The translations under genes were made by a program, and so were the position numbers. The notes under the pieces were generated by a model. It was given only the letters and a program-made list of their open reading frames with translations. It ran no database searches and was not told where the DNA came from. DNA of 64,000 bases from Gammaproteobacteria bacterium. Lineage in GTDB: Bacteria; Pseudomonadota; Gammaproteobacteria; Pseudomonadales; Azotimanducaceae. Shown one piece after another: positions 24,646 through 34,489 of this stretch. The stretch is from NCBI GenBank assembly GCA_026705345.1, contig JAPPAV010000107.1, forward strand, positions 1 through 64,000. Reading direction: 5' to 3'. Each line of letters starts with the position of its first letter. Within the stretch, counting starts at the first letter, position 1.

Positions 24646-26103
24646 ATGTCCAATAGGGGTGAGTTTAGAGCAAGTATTTTGCTGCGAGTGACCGGCCCTG
24701 TCTGGCTAGCGCTGGCCGTTGTGGCCTTTGCCGTGGCGCTTGCGATATGGTGGATTCCCCGTGGGGGATCAAACGATTCCCCGCCGGCCGCACCGAACGC
24801 AAACGAAGCTCGCTCCACCCGTCCCGAGCATGCCGTCGAGGACGAAACGGGCCTAGGGACCTCGGATTCTCTGGCGGGTGCGACGCCAACCCCGGATGCC
24901 GTGATCGCCGACCCGGGCTGCCGCTTGGTCGTCGGACAGCGAACGGCTTCGGATACGGCTCTCGTCTACGTTCCCTTGGGAGAGGGCGCGTGGTTCGCCG
25001 TGGTGAACACCTTTGGCGTGGTGTTCGATGGCACGTTGCCTTTCGTGCCGGAACGGCCTGCAGTGGGAAAGCGCCCCGACGGGACGGTCCTCGTTGGGTT
25101 CGGCTTGGAGGACAAAGTCCAGATCGTCCACGACGGGAGCGTGATCTACCAATTCGACGATGTCTGGAGCTACAACATCGCCGATGACGGTTCTTCGTTC
25201 TTCGTCGTCGAGCCGTTGGCAGGCGATGCAACGCGGCTCGTGGTCCACAACCTCGAACTGCGCGAGGAGCATCACTTCGACCTGGGAACGAGTATCACGC
25301 GGTCGAATCGCGGCCTGAATTCCAACCTGGCGTACTCGACCGATCGGGCCGAAGTGATCGTCCAGCCGTCGCGAGGAGTGGGTGGAACGAGCCGGTTTTT
25401 TCCGACGGCTGGAGGCGCGACTCGCGAGGTCTTGGTCGAGCACAGGGAAGGCTCTATGCTGCCGAAGGACCTGGCAGTCTTCGCGACCAGCGAGGTGAGC
25501 TATCACGCGCACCAGGTGGGGGCTCGGGACCGAAACAATCTGCTCTGGAGCATCGTCAAGGTCAAACGCGACTTCGGAGCCGACGTGGGTCTGGGAAGTC
25601 GAGTGTGGACGCGGGATTTGGAGTTCCTACCCCTGTTCTTCTCGATGCAACTGTCGCCGAACGGCGCCTGGCTCTTACTCTCTGATCCGATTTCGGGCGT
25701 CGAGGTGTTGGACACGGCGGGTGGAGAGACCGTGTTCTCCTACCCGCGTCGCAGAGACATCCGGTTTTCCTTCCTTCCAAGGTACTCCAACCGCATGGTG
25801 AACCTAGAGGAACGGTTCAGCGCCGGCTTCGTCGGTGACCGGTTGTTCGTGACCCGGTCGCTGGAGGAAAAACCGGACGAAGGGTGGGACGTGGAGGTCT
25901 ACGAACTGGATCCAGTAACCAAGGTCGTACGTAGAGTTCGGGAGTTCAAGCTAGAGCCGGGTGCCGACGAAACCGAAGAGAGCTTCGCCATACGTACATC
26001 GCTTGATCCCGGCGCGCCGCTTTCATGTACCGACCATGCCCTATTGGACAGGCGCCTTGTCATTCGGGATGACCGACTGACATACAGGGCCGCCGATTAC
26101 TAA
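24646..26103 (+). CDS. membrane-anchored hypothetical protein, beta-propeller-like
   Basis: 485 residues. One membrane helix at about residues 16-34 is followed by a Pro/Ala/Asn-rich linker to about residue 75, then a long beta-strand-rich periplasmic domain with repeated strand pairs (DTALVYVPLGEGAWFAVVN, SSFFVVEPLAGDATRLVVHN, GAWLLLSDPISGVEVLDTAG). The pattern fits a WD40/PD40-like propeller, but no named domain can be assigned. MATE gene follows after 9 nt in the same direction. Function unknown. Confidence 0.65.
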   Translation: MSNRGEFRASILLRVTGPVWLALAVVAFAVALAIWWIPRGGSNDSPPAAPNANEARSTRPEHAVEDETGLGTSDSLAGATPTPDAVIADPGCRLVVGQRTASDTALVYVPLGEGAWFAVVNTFGVVFDGTLPFVPERPAVGKRPDGTVLVGFGLEDKVQIVHDGSVIYQFDDVWSYNIADDGSSFFVVEPLAGDATRLVVHNLELREEHHFDLGTSITRSNRGLNSNLAYSTDRAEVIVQPSRGVGGTSRFFPTAGGATREVLVEHREGSMLPKDLAVFATSEVSYHAHQVGARDRNNLLWSIVKVKRDFGADVGLGSRVWTRDLEFLPLFFSMQLSPNGAWLLLSDPISGVEVLDTAGGETVFSYPRRRDIRFSFLPRYSNRMVNLEERFSAGFVGDRLFVTRSLEEKPDEGWDVEVYELDPVTKVVRRVREFKLEPGADETEESFAIRTSLDPGAPLSCTDHALLDRRLVIRDDRLTYRAADY

Positions 26104-26112
26104 CCTCCGGGG

Positions 26113-27489
26113 ATGAACGGCATGGATGCCGGATCTAAATCGGATACCGCGAGTTTCACCGAGGGCGACCTGTCACGCCATCTCATGCGCCTTTCGGGGT
26201 ACATGATTCTCGGCTTTCTCGCCATGACCCTGGCGAGTTTCGTGGAGATCTTCTACCTCGGTCGGGTCGGGACAGAGGCGATTGCGGCAGCGACGTTCGC
26301 CTTTCCCATTCTCATGATCATCGGTGCAGCGACCCGGGGAATAGGCGTCGGCATCGGCGCAGTGCTTGCTCGTGCCATTGGGGCCGGAGACCGGGAGCGT
26401 GCTGCGTTTCTCACCACCCACGGTCTGCTCCTGGTACTGGCCTTCAACATTGCCTGCTCGGTCTTTTTGATCGCGTTCGCACAACCGTTGTTCCACCTGC
26501 TGGGTGCCCGGGAAGCCGTGCTCGACCTCGTCGTCGCCTACATCCGCATCTCGGCGATCGGCTACCCGCTGTTCGGCTTGTCCATGGTCGGCACCGGACT
26601 GATGCGGGCCATCGGCGACCCGGTCTATCCGGGCATCGTGATCACGGCGGGGTCCGTGCTACAGGTACTCATCGGACCCTTCCTGATCTTCGGCTGGCTG
26701 GGCCTACCCGCGCTCGGGATCGAGGGGGCGGCGTGGTCGTTCGTGATTGCCCGGTCTGCGTCGTTCCTGATCGGCGTGTACTGGTTCTGCATCCGGGAAC
26801 GCATGATCCGCGGATCGCTCACACGGTTCTCGTCATCGGCTCGGGAAATCCTGCACGTTGGCCTGCCGGCCATGGCCAGCAACATCATCGAGCCCGTCGC
26901 ATCGGCGGTGGTGACGCGGCTGTTGGCGCCGTTCGGCGCGGCAGTCGTCGCCGGCTTCGGGGTCGGCTCAAGGATCGAGTCGGTGGTGTTCATGGTGGTG
27001 ATCGGCATCGCCACCAACGCCGCCCCCCTCGTCGGCCAGAACTGGGGCGCCCGGCGCTTCGACCGCGTCGACGAGGCGCTGCGCCTTTGCTACCGGTACT
27101 GTCTCGTCTGGGGTGTCATCGCCGCCGTCATCATGTGGACCGGCGGCGAACTGTTCGTCACTCTGATCAGGGACGAGGCGGAGGTCGTGGCCACGGCGAC
27201 CGCCTACCTCTACATCATCCCGATCACCATTGGCTTCGCCGGCATGTTCAACACCGCCAACGGCGCGTTCAACGCACTGTCGAAGCCCTTTCCGCCGCTC
27301 TTGCTGTCGCTGCTGCGGCTCATGGTCTTCTACATCCCGCTGGCGCTTCTCGCCCGTCAATGGCTAGGCCATGTGGGTATCTTCGCCGCAGCGGCGTTCA
27401 CCAACGTCGTGCTCGGGCTCTGGGCGCGGGAATGGAACCGACGAACGGTGATCCGGCAACGGCAGCGACTTGTGGGGACGCCCACCTAA
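26113..27489 (+). CDS. MATE family efflux transporter
   Basis: 458 residues with about twelve membrane helices in two homologous halves, characteristic of MATE antiporters that expel drugs or metabolites in exchange for Na+ or H+. Family segments include SGYMILGFLAMTLASFVEIF, GAVLARAIGAGDRERA, GLPALGIEGAAWSF and VAGFGVGSRIESVVFMVVIG. A second in-frame ATG is at 26122. It lies 9 nt after the unknown membrane-anchored protein and 38 nt before the FAD oxidase, all in the same direction. Confidence 0.93.
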   Translation: MNGMDAGSKSDTASFTEGDLSRHLMRLSGYMILGFLAMTLASFVEIFYLGRVGTEAIAAATFAFPILMIIGAATRGIGVGIGAVLARAIGAGDRERAAFLTTHGLLLVLAFNIACSVFLIAFAQPLFHLLGAREAVLDLVVAYIRISAIGYPLFGLSMVGTGLMRAIGDPVYPGIVITAGSVLQVLIGPFLIFGWLGLPALGIEGAAWSFVIARSASFLIGVYWFCIRERMIRGSLTRFSSSAREILHVGLPAMASNIIEPVASAVVTRLLAPFGAAVVAGFGVGSRIESVVFMVVIGIATNAAPLVGQNWGARRFDRVDEALRLCYRYCLVWGVIAAVIMWTGGELFVTLIRDEAEVVATATAYLYIIPITIGFAGMFNTANGAFNALSKPFPPLLLSLLRLMVFYIPLALLARQWLGHVGIFAAAAFTNVVLGLWAREWNRRTVIRQRQRLVGTPT

Positions 27490-27527
27490 CTCGACAATGT
27501 CGAGGTTTGGCAGGTTGGGAATAAGCG

Positions 27528-29132
27528 ATGACGGCGCGAGCGCAACGGCGCAGCTTTTGGACCTGGGGTTACGTATCCGACGAGCCGAGCACCGCCGAAC
27601 GCCGGGTCGCGGCTGAGCGTTTGTCAGCGCGAGTCGGCGAAGTGGTAGAGCCGCCGCCCGTACCGGTGATCGACGACATCGTGCTGCCGTCGCCGCGCCT
27701 CGAGGTGCCTGACTCGCTAGCCGGGTGGGTGTCCACGACGACGGCGGAGCGCGTCACCCACACATACGGCGGTCACTCGCTGGAACTGCTGAAGGCGTTG
27801 CGCGGCGACTTCGATCACCCGCCGGACGCGGTTGCCCACCCGGGTAGCGAGGACGAACTCGAGGCGACGTTGGCCTGGTGCGACCGCGAGGGCTACGTGG
27901 CGATTCCGTACGGCGGAGGCACGTCGGTGGTCTGGGGCGTAAACGTGCCGCCGGACGCGAATGCCGCAGTCACGATCGATCTCGACAACCTGAACACCGT
28001 CCTCGAGGTCGACGAGGTGTCTCGGGCCGCTCGGATCCAGGCGGGAATCCTGGGTCCCGACCTGGAGGCGGCATTGAAGCCCTTGGGTCTGACGCTACGT
28101 CATTTCCCGCAGAGCTTTCCCTGGTCGACGGTCGGCGGATGGGTGGCAACCCGCTCCGGTGGACACTACGCCACCAACCATACGCATATAGACGACTTCG
28201 TCGAGTCGACGCGAATGCTGACGCCGAGGGGTTGGTTCGAGTCCCGACGCCTGCCTGGAAGTGGCGCGGGTCCGAGCCCCGACCGTCTCGTACTGGGCTC
28301 CGAGGGAACGCTTGGAGTCATCACCGAGTGTTGGCTTCGGCTGCAGAAAAGACCGGTGTACCGTGCCACCGCAGGGGTGAGGTTCCCGACCTGGCATGAC
28401 GGTTGTGAGGCCGTGCGCGAGATCGCCCAGGCCAAGCTATGGCCGGCCAACCTACGCATACTCGACCCTGCGGAGGCCGAACTCTCGGCGGGGCTGTCCG
28501 ATGGGCACGCGTTGCTCATCATCGGCTTCGAGTCCGGCGACATTCCCCAGGATCCCAACATCCGTGCCGCGGTTCGCATTGCCCGGTCCCACGGCGGCGT
28601 CATCGAAGACGACGACATCCTCGTCGACGACGGTACCGGCCAGGCAACCGGTCGCGGTGGGGCCGTCGGGGCATGGCGGAATGCGTTCATCGGCGTCAAC
28701 GCGGGTCTCACGGCTGGACTCGGCCTGCTCGCGGACACCTTCGAGACGGCCGTCACCTGGGACCGTTGGCCGGACTTCGATGCGGAGGTTCGCGAACGGG
28801 TGGGTGTCGCTCTACGGGGGGCCCTGCGCGGTGCTCGTCTCTCCTGCCGATTCACGCATGTCTACCCGGACGGGCCGGCACCCTACTACAGCTTCAGCGG
28901 TGTCGTGCCCCGGGGCGCTGAGATGGAGCGTTGGCAGATCGTGAAGAAGGCGGCGACGGAAGCAGTGGTCGCGGCAGGCGGCACGGTGACCCACCACCAC
29001 GCCGTGGGACGCATGCATCGGGGCGGCTGGGAGGCCCAGCGCCCGGCCCTCTTCGGCGAACTTTGGCGGGCGGCGAAACGCAGCGTCGATCCGAACGGCA
29101 TCTTGAATCCGGGGGTATTGATCGACCCCTGA
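27528..29132 (+). CDS. FAD-binding oxidase, alkyldihydroxyacetonephosphate synthase-like
   Basis: 534 residues of the vanillyl-alcohol oxidase/PCMH flavoprotein superfamily. The FAD-binding loop is PYGGGTSVVWGVN, followed by FPWSTVGGWVATRSGGHYA and LVLGSEGTLGVITECWLRLQ. Near the C-terminus is a THHHAVGRMHR segment with the His cluster typical of AGPS-like enzymes. The N-terminal WTWGY start also fits that group, which in eukaryotes makes ether lipids; bacterial members often have unknown substrates. It ends 21 nt before the convergent TonB_C gene. Confidence 0.88.
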   Translation: MTARAQRRSFWTWGYVSDEPSTAERRVAAERLSARVGEVVEPPPVPVIDDIVLPSPRLEVPDSLAGWVSTTTAERVTHTYGGHSLELLKALRGDFDHPPDAVAHPGSEDELEATLAWCDREGYVAIPYGGGTSVVWGVNVPPDANAAVTIDLDNLNTVLEVDEVSRAARIQAGILGPDLEAALKPLGLTLRHFPQSFPWSTVGGWVATRSGGHYATNHTHIDDFVESTRMLTPRGWFESRRLPGSGAGPSPDRLVLGSEGTLGVITECWLRLQKRPVYRATAGVRFPTWHDGCEAVREIAQAKLWPANLRILDPAEAELSAGLSDGHALLIIGFESGDIPQDPNIRAAVRIARSHGGVIEDDDILVDDGTGQATGRGGAVGAWRNAFIGVNAGLTAGLGLLADTFETAVTWDRWPDFDAEVRERVGVALRGALRGARLSCRFTHVYPDGPAPYYSFSGVVPRGAEMERWQIVKKAATEAVVAAGGTVTHHHAVGRMHRGGWEAQRPALFGELWRAAKRSVDPNGILNPGVLIDP

Positions 29133-29153
29133 TCGCCAACACGTCCGCCTTGG

Positions 29154-30290
29154 CTAGAACTGGGTGAGCGTGAACGTGGTTCCCGGATCGCCGATGATTT
29201 CGAGGTGGCAGGGGTGGTAGTCCTTGTTGACCTCGTATTGGATGTCGGAATCGAAGCGACGGAACAGGTACTTGCCCGCGCAACGAAGCTTGATCTCTTC
29301 GATTCGTCCGATGACGTTCGCGAACGAGAACTCGTCCTTGAACAAGCTGAAGGTCCAAGAGAATCGGTCGCCGAAATCGCCGGACACGGAATAGGCACGG
29401 TCATCGAGCCGTAGCGTCTCGAGCTCGACGACGGTTTCGCGCATCGGGGTCAAGACGGCTTCTCCCACGGAATGCTCGGCGAGAGTCTCGAAGGTCGCGA
29501 TCGCGCGTTGATAGTCTTGGGTCTGTACCAGCAGGTCGAAGCGCACGCGGTGTAGAGATACAAAGAGTGGCCTAGGCAACCGTTCCGCGGTTGCATGCCG
29601 AACCGCACGATCCAGAGCATTGAGTTGCTGGCGTTGGTTGCCCCACTTTGCGTAGTAGGCGTACTTGGCAACGTGAAAGTAGGCGTCCTCGAATAGGTTG
29701 AGCACACCCAACGTTCGGATGGACCAGTTCCGGTCCGAGACTGCGTTCAGTTGACCGAGAAGCCGGTCTGCTTCTCCGCGGTCGCCGGCCTCGATGGCCT
29801 TCATGGCCGATTTGTAGGTCCTTGCGAACCAAAAGCGCGCTGGGGCGTTGCGCCGCGATCCGAAGTTGAAATTCATCGAGTGCCCGGCATCGATTGGTAC
29901 TCCATCAAGTCGCGCGGGGTCGAACGTCGATTCCTGCAGTGCATCCACGGCTGCCTTTTGAAACACGCTGTCGCCCACCGAGTCGGTGACGGCGATTTCG
30001 TAGGCACGGCCGCTCGTGTCGACCATGAAGTGCAACTGTACCCAACCTTGCCGTTTCTTCCGCAAAGCATTCCGCGGGTACTCTGGGACGGCCCTTGAGA
30101 CGACTTGCGGAGGTGAATAGCGTGCCAATGGCACCGCATCGGACGCGAGTTCAGTCGCGGGCGCGTCGTTCGTCGTGGTCTCGAATCCGTAGGCGAGCGT
30201 GGCAAAGGCAACCATCGCTGCACCCGTCGCGGGGATTGCGTGCCTGCGCCCGCGAGGGCGAGCAATCGAGTGTCGGTGCCGCCAGTTCAC
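29154..30290 (-). CDS. TonB C-terminal domain protein, copy 2
   Basis: 378 residues from GTG. After an N-terminal hydrophobic stretch (about 23-36) comes a TonB_C fold at about residues 55-140 (SPPQVVSRAVPEYPRNALRK, GWVQLHFMVDTSGRAYEIAV, AVDALQESTFDPARLDGVP). A helical, TPR-like region follows (about 150-290), then a conserved end: RLDDRAYSVSGDFGDRF, EEIKLRCAGKYLFRRFDS and GDPGTTFTLTQF. There is no Pro-rich spacer. It is closely related to the next upstream gene, with collinear motifs to the last residue, so they are tandem duplicates. Last gene of the FecI/FecR operon. Confidence 0.82.
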   Translation of the reverse strand: MNWRHRHSIARPRGRRHAIPATGAAMVAFATLAYGFETTTNDAPATELASDAVPLARYSPPQVVSRAVPEYPRNALRKKRQGWVQLHFMVDTSGRAYEIAVTDSVGDSVFQKAAVDALQESTFDPARLDGVPIDAGHSMNFNFGSRRNAPARFWFARTYKSAMKAIEAGDRGEADRLLGQLNAVSDRNWSIRTLGVLNLFEDAYFHVAKYAYYAKWGNQRQQLNALDRAVRHATAERLPRPLFVSLHRVRFDLLVQTQDYQRAIATFETLAEHSVGEAVLTPMRETVVELETLRLDDRAYSVSGDFGDRFSWTFSLFKDEFSFANVIGRIEEIKLRCAGKYLFRRFDSDIQYEVNKDYHPCHLEIIGDPGTTFTLTQF

Positions 30291-30299
30291 TCAGCGCCG

Positions 30300-31415
30300 T
30301 CACAACTGGGTCAGCTTGAAAGTCGTTTTCGGGTCGCCGACAAGCTGGAGGTGGCACGGCAGGTATTCCCGTTCGATCTTGTATTGAATATCCGGCTCGA
30401 AACGAAGGAATACATACTTCCTCGCGCAGCGGAGCTTGATCTCCTCGATTTGCCCGTCGACCTCCGAGAGGAAGAACTCGTCCTTGAACAGGTTGTAGCT
30501 CCACGTGTAGCGATCGGCGAAGTCGCCGGGCACGGAATAGCCGCGGTCATCGAGCCGGAGGGTTTCCAGTTCGTCCGCGACAGCCCGCAATTGCGCTAGG
30601 ACGTCCTCGTCGAGGGGGTACTCGGTCAGGGTCTCGAAAGTCTGCATAGCCCGGCCGAAATCCAGGGTCTCGACGAGTAGCAGGAAGCGCGCACGTTGCA
30701 AGGAAGTGTAGAGTGATTCCGGGACGCGGTTCTCCGCCGAACGGTGGCCGACCGCGCGGTCCAGGGCTCTGAGTTGCTCGTGTTCGTTTCCCCACCCGGC
30801 GTAGTAGCTGGACTTGGCGACATGTAGGAACGCGTCTTCGTAGAGGTTCAACGACCCGCCCGAATCGAGCTCTTCGAACAGCCGGTCCGCTTTCTCTCGG
30901 TCGCCGGCGCCGATGGCTTTCATGACCGCCCGGTAGATCCTGACGAACCACGGACGGGCACCGGAACTGTCCATCTCGAAGTGGTAGTAGAGGTGGTGCC
31001 CCGCATCGAGCGGTTCACCCTCGAATCGAGCCGGCTCGAACCGGGACTTCTCCAAGGCCCTTATCGCGGCGTCGTGGAACACCTCGTCCCCCACCGATTC
31101 GGTAACAACGATCTCGTAGGGCTCGCCGTTGGTATCGACCATGAAGTCGAGGCGTACCCAGCCTTCCTTGTCCCTGCGCAACGCGATGCGAGGGTACCTT
31201 GGCGTGGCTCTCGAGACGCTGTGCGGAGGGGAGTAAAGTTCCAGCGCAATTTCATCCGAGTCGGCTGGCGATTCAGCAGCCGGCGAATCGTTCGGCGATG
31301 TCGGTTCGCCGCCGCATGCCGCAGCGGCGACTATCGCACCGAGCGTTCGCAGGACGTTGGTCCGCCCGGGGTGTTCTCGGCGGAGTGCGCCCGGTAACGG
31401 CGCTGACTTCCTCAC
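30300..31415 (-). CDS. TonB C-terminal domain protein, copy 1
   Basis: 371 residues from GTG 31415, whose G is shared with the TAG stop of the TonB receptor (TAGTG), so translation is coupled. A hydrophobic segment with a Cys (GAIVAAAACGG) could be a lipoprotein signal, though the lipobox is weak. TonB_C fold at about 60-150 (RYPRIALRRDKEGWVRLDFM, VDTNGEPYEIVVTESVGDEV). Then a helical region and the shared tail RLDDRGYSVPGDFADRY, EEIKLRCARKYVFLRF, GDPKTTFKLTQL. The family couples outer-membrane receptors to inner-membrane energy, but this architecture, without a spacer and with a helical C-terminal domain, is unusual. Confidence 0.82.
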   Translation of the reverse strand: MRKSAPLPGALRREHPGRTNVLRTLGAIVAAAACGGEPTSPNDSPAAESPADSDEIALELYSPPHSVSRATPRYPRIALRRDKEGWVRLDFMVDTNGEPYEIVVTESVGDEVFHDAAIRALEKSRFEPARFEGEPLDAGHHLYYHFEMDSSGARPWFVRIYRAVMKAIGAGDREKADRLFEELDSGGSLNLYEDAFLHVAKSSYYAGWGNEHEQLRALDRAVGHRSAENRVPESLYTSLQRARFLLLVETLDFGRAMQTFETLTEYPLDEDVLAQLRAVADELETLRLDDRGYSVPGDFADRYTWSYNLFKDEFFLSEVDGQIEEIKLRCARKYVFLRFEPDIQYKIEREYLPCHLQLVGDPKTTFKLTQL

Positions 31416-34400
31416 TATAAAGTGTGGACCAACTCGATGAAAACCGTGCGGTCGGTCCAGGGGCTTGTGACTTCGGTATAGGACGCGCTCCGGGACTGGT
31501 AGCCGGTTGGATTCCATGAGGTCTCGACCCACCGGGTATGACCGCCAGCCAAGTTGCTTGCGCCAAGGTTCAGTCGCATGTTCTTCAACGCGCCGAAACG
31601 GTCGTTGCCAAGTCGATACGTAACCGCGAAATCCATGACGACCGGATACTTGAGCAGTATGTGGGAATTGATGTCCCCGTACCGGCGGTCGGCGTCGTCC
31701 CGGTGCGAGGCGTTCAGCGCCAGTCGCCAATCGCCCCGGGTCCAGCCGAGGCGGGCATGCTGCTTGAACTTCGGCACGGCGTACGGGAGACCGACGAGGT
31801 CTTCCACGACCTCGGGCGAGCCGAGGCGTGATTCAAACCGGTCGTACATCGTGACGCTTGCGCTCAAGGACCAGGTGCCCCAGGCCGTTTCGCGTTGGTA
31901 GTCGGCAGTCCAGTCGTAGGTGGCGACGACCTGCGAACCGACATTGGCGGCCCGTGCGTCGATGCCTAGGAACTGGCCATCCTCGCCGAACCGGTAGACG
32001 CTGCCATAGCGGTCGAATACATCGTCGGTGAGCCGGGGTATCAGGCTCAGGGTCATTGGCGTGACGGCATCGATCCGGTCGCGGAAGTGGATCTTCGAGT
32101 AATTGAGGATCGAGCGGAATCCCTTGAGCCGCTCGGGGGTGAACTCGATCCCGTATGACCAGGACACCGCCGACTCGCCTCGGAGCGACGTGCGACCACC
32201 GGAGATGATCGTCGCATCGCAGGGGCGCAAGGGGCAGCAAAGCACCTCGGACGACGCTCCCCTGTCGTCGAGAAACACCGTCATGGGTGTTGTCGTGGTC
32301 GGCAGGGAGGACAGCCAAAGGGGAGGTGCTGCGAACGATGTCCCTTTGCGCAAGCGGACGCGCAAGGCGTCGTTGATGTTCCAGACGGCTCCGACGGACC
32401 AGGTCGTGTTGGCACCGTGGAGGCTCGTGTCCTCGCGCCGAACCGCGGCGTTGAAGGACAACCTCTCGATCAACGGGCGTTCCGCGAGCAGGGGGACCTG
32501 GAGCTCGGCAAACGTGCTTTGGACCGTTGTGCCGCGTCCTGGCGCGGCACCGTCGGCGTCCGCCAGGACCACGCCATCGATGTCGGAGAGATCCGCATCG
32601 CTGTCGTTTGCGGCCCCGGGGTGGATGGGGAACATGCCGAGTGGACCATGAGCGACGACGGGAAGGTGTCGGGCCATGGCATCTCGGCGATGCTCGAAAC
32701 GAACATCGGCCTCGCGGGTGGACACGCCGAATAGGACGTCGAGCTTGCCGGCGGATGTGGCAGCGAAGGAACGCTTGAGTGTGAACTCGACCAGGAGATC
32801 CTCGTTGCTCGCATCGACCGTCTGGTCGGAAAGTAGGAACGGGCGGTAACGGTCTTCGGGGGAGGCATCGGTCGCCGCGTCGAACGAGCCGTCGAGCAGC
32901 GCGGCCCGGAGCGAATCCCGGGACAGTTCATGTTGCGTGGTCGAGTTGCTGTTCTCCCGGGTATGGTCGATGCCGAGATGCCAGTCCCAGCCAAGCAGCG
33001 CGTCGAAGGATCCATCGACATTGGCGGACAGCGTCCATCGATTCGATTCGCCTTGGGTGAACATGGCGGGGAGTTCCGTGTCGCCGAGCATTTGGGCTGC
33101 AGCGCCCGATGGCGGGTCATCGCTCGAGACATCGGTGATCGCCGGGCGGTAACCGGTCCTGTGTTGGGTTTCGCCGGGCGTGTAGGCCAACGAAACGGAC
33201 GCGTCCATATGGCCGGGGAGATCCTGATCAAGCGCGACCCGGAAGTACGTTCGCCGGCGACTTGCGTGGCGCTCGCTCTCCTCGAAGAGCAGATCGTCTG
33301 CGAACGAGGGGTTGGCGCTGGCCAGGAAGTCATGCGCCGGGTCGTCGTGGGGAGTCCGGTTGCTCGTCGTGTAGTAGCCAAGCAAGCCGGTTGCCCTTCC
33401 CGAGCCCCAGGCCTTGGTGCTGGCGAGAAGCGCGTTGATCCCATTGAAGGCACCCGCCAGCCCCGTTGTGCGCCGGAGCTTCACGGTGGTCCCTTCGTGT
33501 TGGTCGCGCAGGATGACATTGACGATGCCGCCGACGGCGTCGGACCCGTAGAGGGCGGAGGCGCCGTCAAGTTGTATTTCCACACGTTCCACCATGTCCA
33601 TGGGGATGCTGGACAGGTCGGCGTAGCCGCCGAGCAAGCCCGAACGGCCGATGCGCTTGCCGTTGACAAGGACCAGCGTTCCTCGCGAGCCGATGCCGCG
33701 CAGGTTCATCGGCGTCATCCCCATCGAGAGGTTCGTGGCCTGCATCAGTCCAAGTTGCTGGCTATCGACGCCCCATGCCAAGTCCTGGCATTGCTGCGCG
33801 AACGTGGTGCCGCCGAGCGAGTCCGGTTCGTTGGCAAGCAGGTCGATGCCCGGGTTGAGCGGATTGGTGCCGGGGATGTTCTGGGGGAGGTCGTCGATCG
33901 CGTCGCCGATGTTGCCGCCCCCCGGGTTGGTCACGACGACGACGTGGCTGGATACCTGCGACGGGGGTAGCCCGATGCGGCTGCCTGTCACAACCACCTC
34001 GGGAGGCCGGGCGTTGTTCGTTGACGGGTTCTCCTCGGCAAGGGCTTGGGCGTTCGGAAACGGACCGGCGATGGGGGCTACCAGGTCGCCCGGAATGGAT
34101 TCATCCGGTGACATCAACCTCGACGGGACCGGGGACACGAGCGCCGGCTTGCGGGAGACCACGACGCCGCTATCCTCGTAGCGGTAGTCCAGGCCCGTGT
34201 CGCGAAGCAATGCCCGCAGCCCGTCCGGTATCGTGTAGATGCCCACGACCGCGTTGGCAGCGACGGTGCGCGCGTCGTGCTGGACGATTGCCGACAGGCC
34301 GGTCTGTGCTCCAAACTGGATTAGCGCCTTGCCGACGGGTTGGCTGGGAATGTCGAACCGAAACTGCTCGGCGGCGTCGGCCTTCACCGCGCCGGCCCCG

Positions 34401-34489
34401 GCAACGACGGTGACCGGGAGATGGATCGCCAAGGCCAGGACGCATGCCAGGGCCCGCCGGGTGGGCTTGGTTCCGAGTCGCCGGTTCAT
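31415..34489 (-). CDS. TonB-dependent receptor with STN signalling domain
   Basis: 1024 residues from ATG 34489, which overlaps the FecR stop (ATGA). Signal peptide (ALACVLALAIHLPVTVVAGA), then an STN domain (FRFDIPSQPVGKALIQFGAQ, GLRALLRDTGLDYRYEDSGV). Next comes a plug: VVVTGSRIG, NLRGIGSRGTLVLVNGKRIG, VERVEIQLDGASALYGSDAV, GGIVNVIL. The C-terminal barrel ends TVFIELVHTL. STN domains touch a FecR-type anti-sigma factor, so ligand binding is expected to switch on the ECF sigma encoded upstream. The plug is of the large proteobacterial type often seen with sugars or peptides; the ligand is unknown. Confidence 0.94.
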   Translation of the reverse strand: MNRRLGTKPTRRALACVLALAIHLPVTVVAGAGAVKADAAEQFRFDIPSQPVGKALIQFGAQTGLSAIVQHDARTVAANAVVGIYTIPDGLRALLRDTGLDYRYEDSGVVVSRKPALVSPVPSRLMSPDESIPGDLVAPIAGPFPNAQALAEENPSTNNARPPEVVVTGSRIGLPPSQVSSHVVVVTNPGGGNIGDAIDDLPQNIPGTNPLNPGIDLLANEPDSLGGTTFAQQCQDLAWGVDSQQLGLMQATNLSMGMTPMNLRGIGSRGTLVLVNGKRIGRSGLLGGYADLSSIPMDMVERVEIQLDGASALYGSDAVGGIVNVILRDQHEGTTVKLRRTTGLAGAFNGINALLASTKAWGSGRATGLLGYYTTSNRTPHDDPAHDFLASANPSFADDLLFEESERHASRRRTYFRVALDQDLPGHMDASVSLAYTPGETQHRTGYRPAITDVSSDDPPSGAAAQMLGDTELPAMFTQGESNRWTLSANVDGSFDALLGWDWHLGIDHTRENSNSTTQHELSRDSLRAALLDGSFDAATDASPEDRYRPFLLSDQTVDASNEDLLVEFTLKRSFAATSAGKLDVLFGVSTREADVRFEHRRDAMARHLPVVAHGPLGMFPIHPGAANDSDADLSDIDGVVLADADGAAPGRGTTVQSTFAELQVPLLAERPLIERLSFNAAVRREDTSLHGANTTWSVGAVWNINDALRVRLRKGTSFAAPPLWLSSLPTTTTPMTVFLDDRGASSEVLCCPLRPCDATIISGGRTSLRGESAVSWSYGIEFTPERLKGFRSILNYSKIHFRDRIDAVTPMTLSLIPRLTDDVFDRYGSVYRFGEDGQFLGIDARAANVGSQVVATYDWTADYQRETAWGTWSLSASVTMYDRFESRLGSPEVVEDLVGLPYAVPKFKQHARLGWTRGDWRLALNASHRDDADRRYGDINSHILLKYPVVMDFAVTYRLGNDRFGALKNMRLNLGASNLAGGHTRWVETSWNPTGYQSRSASYTEVTSPWTDRTVFIELVHTL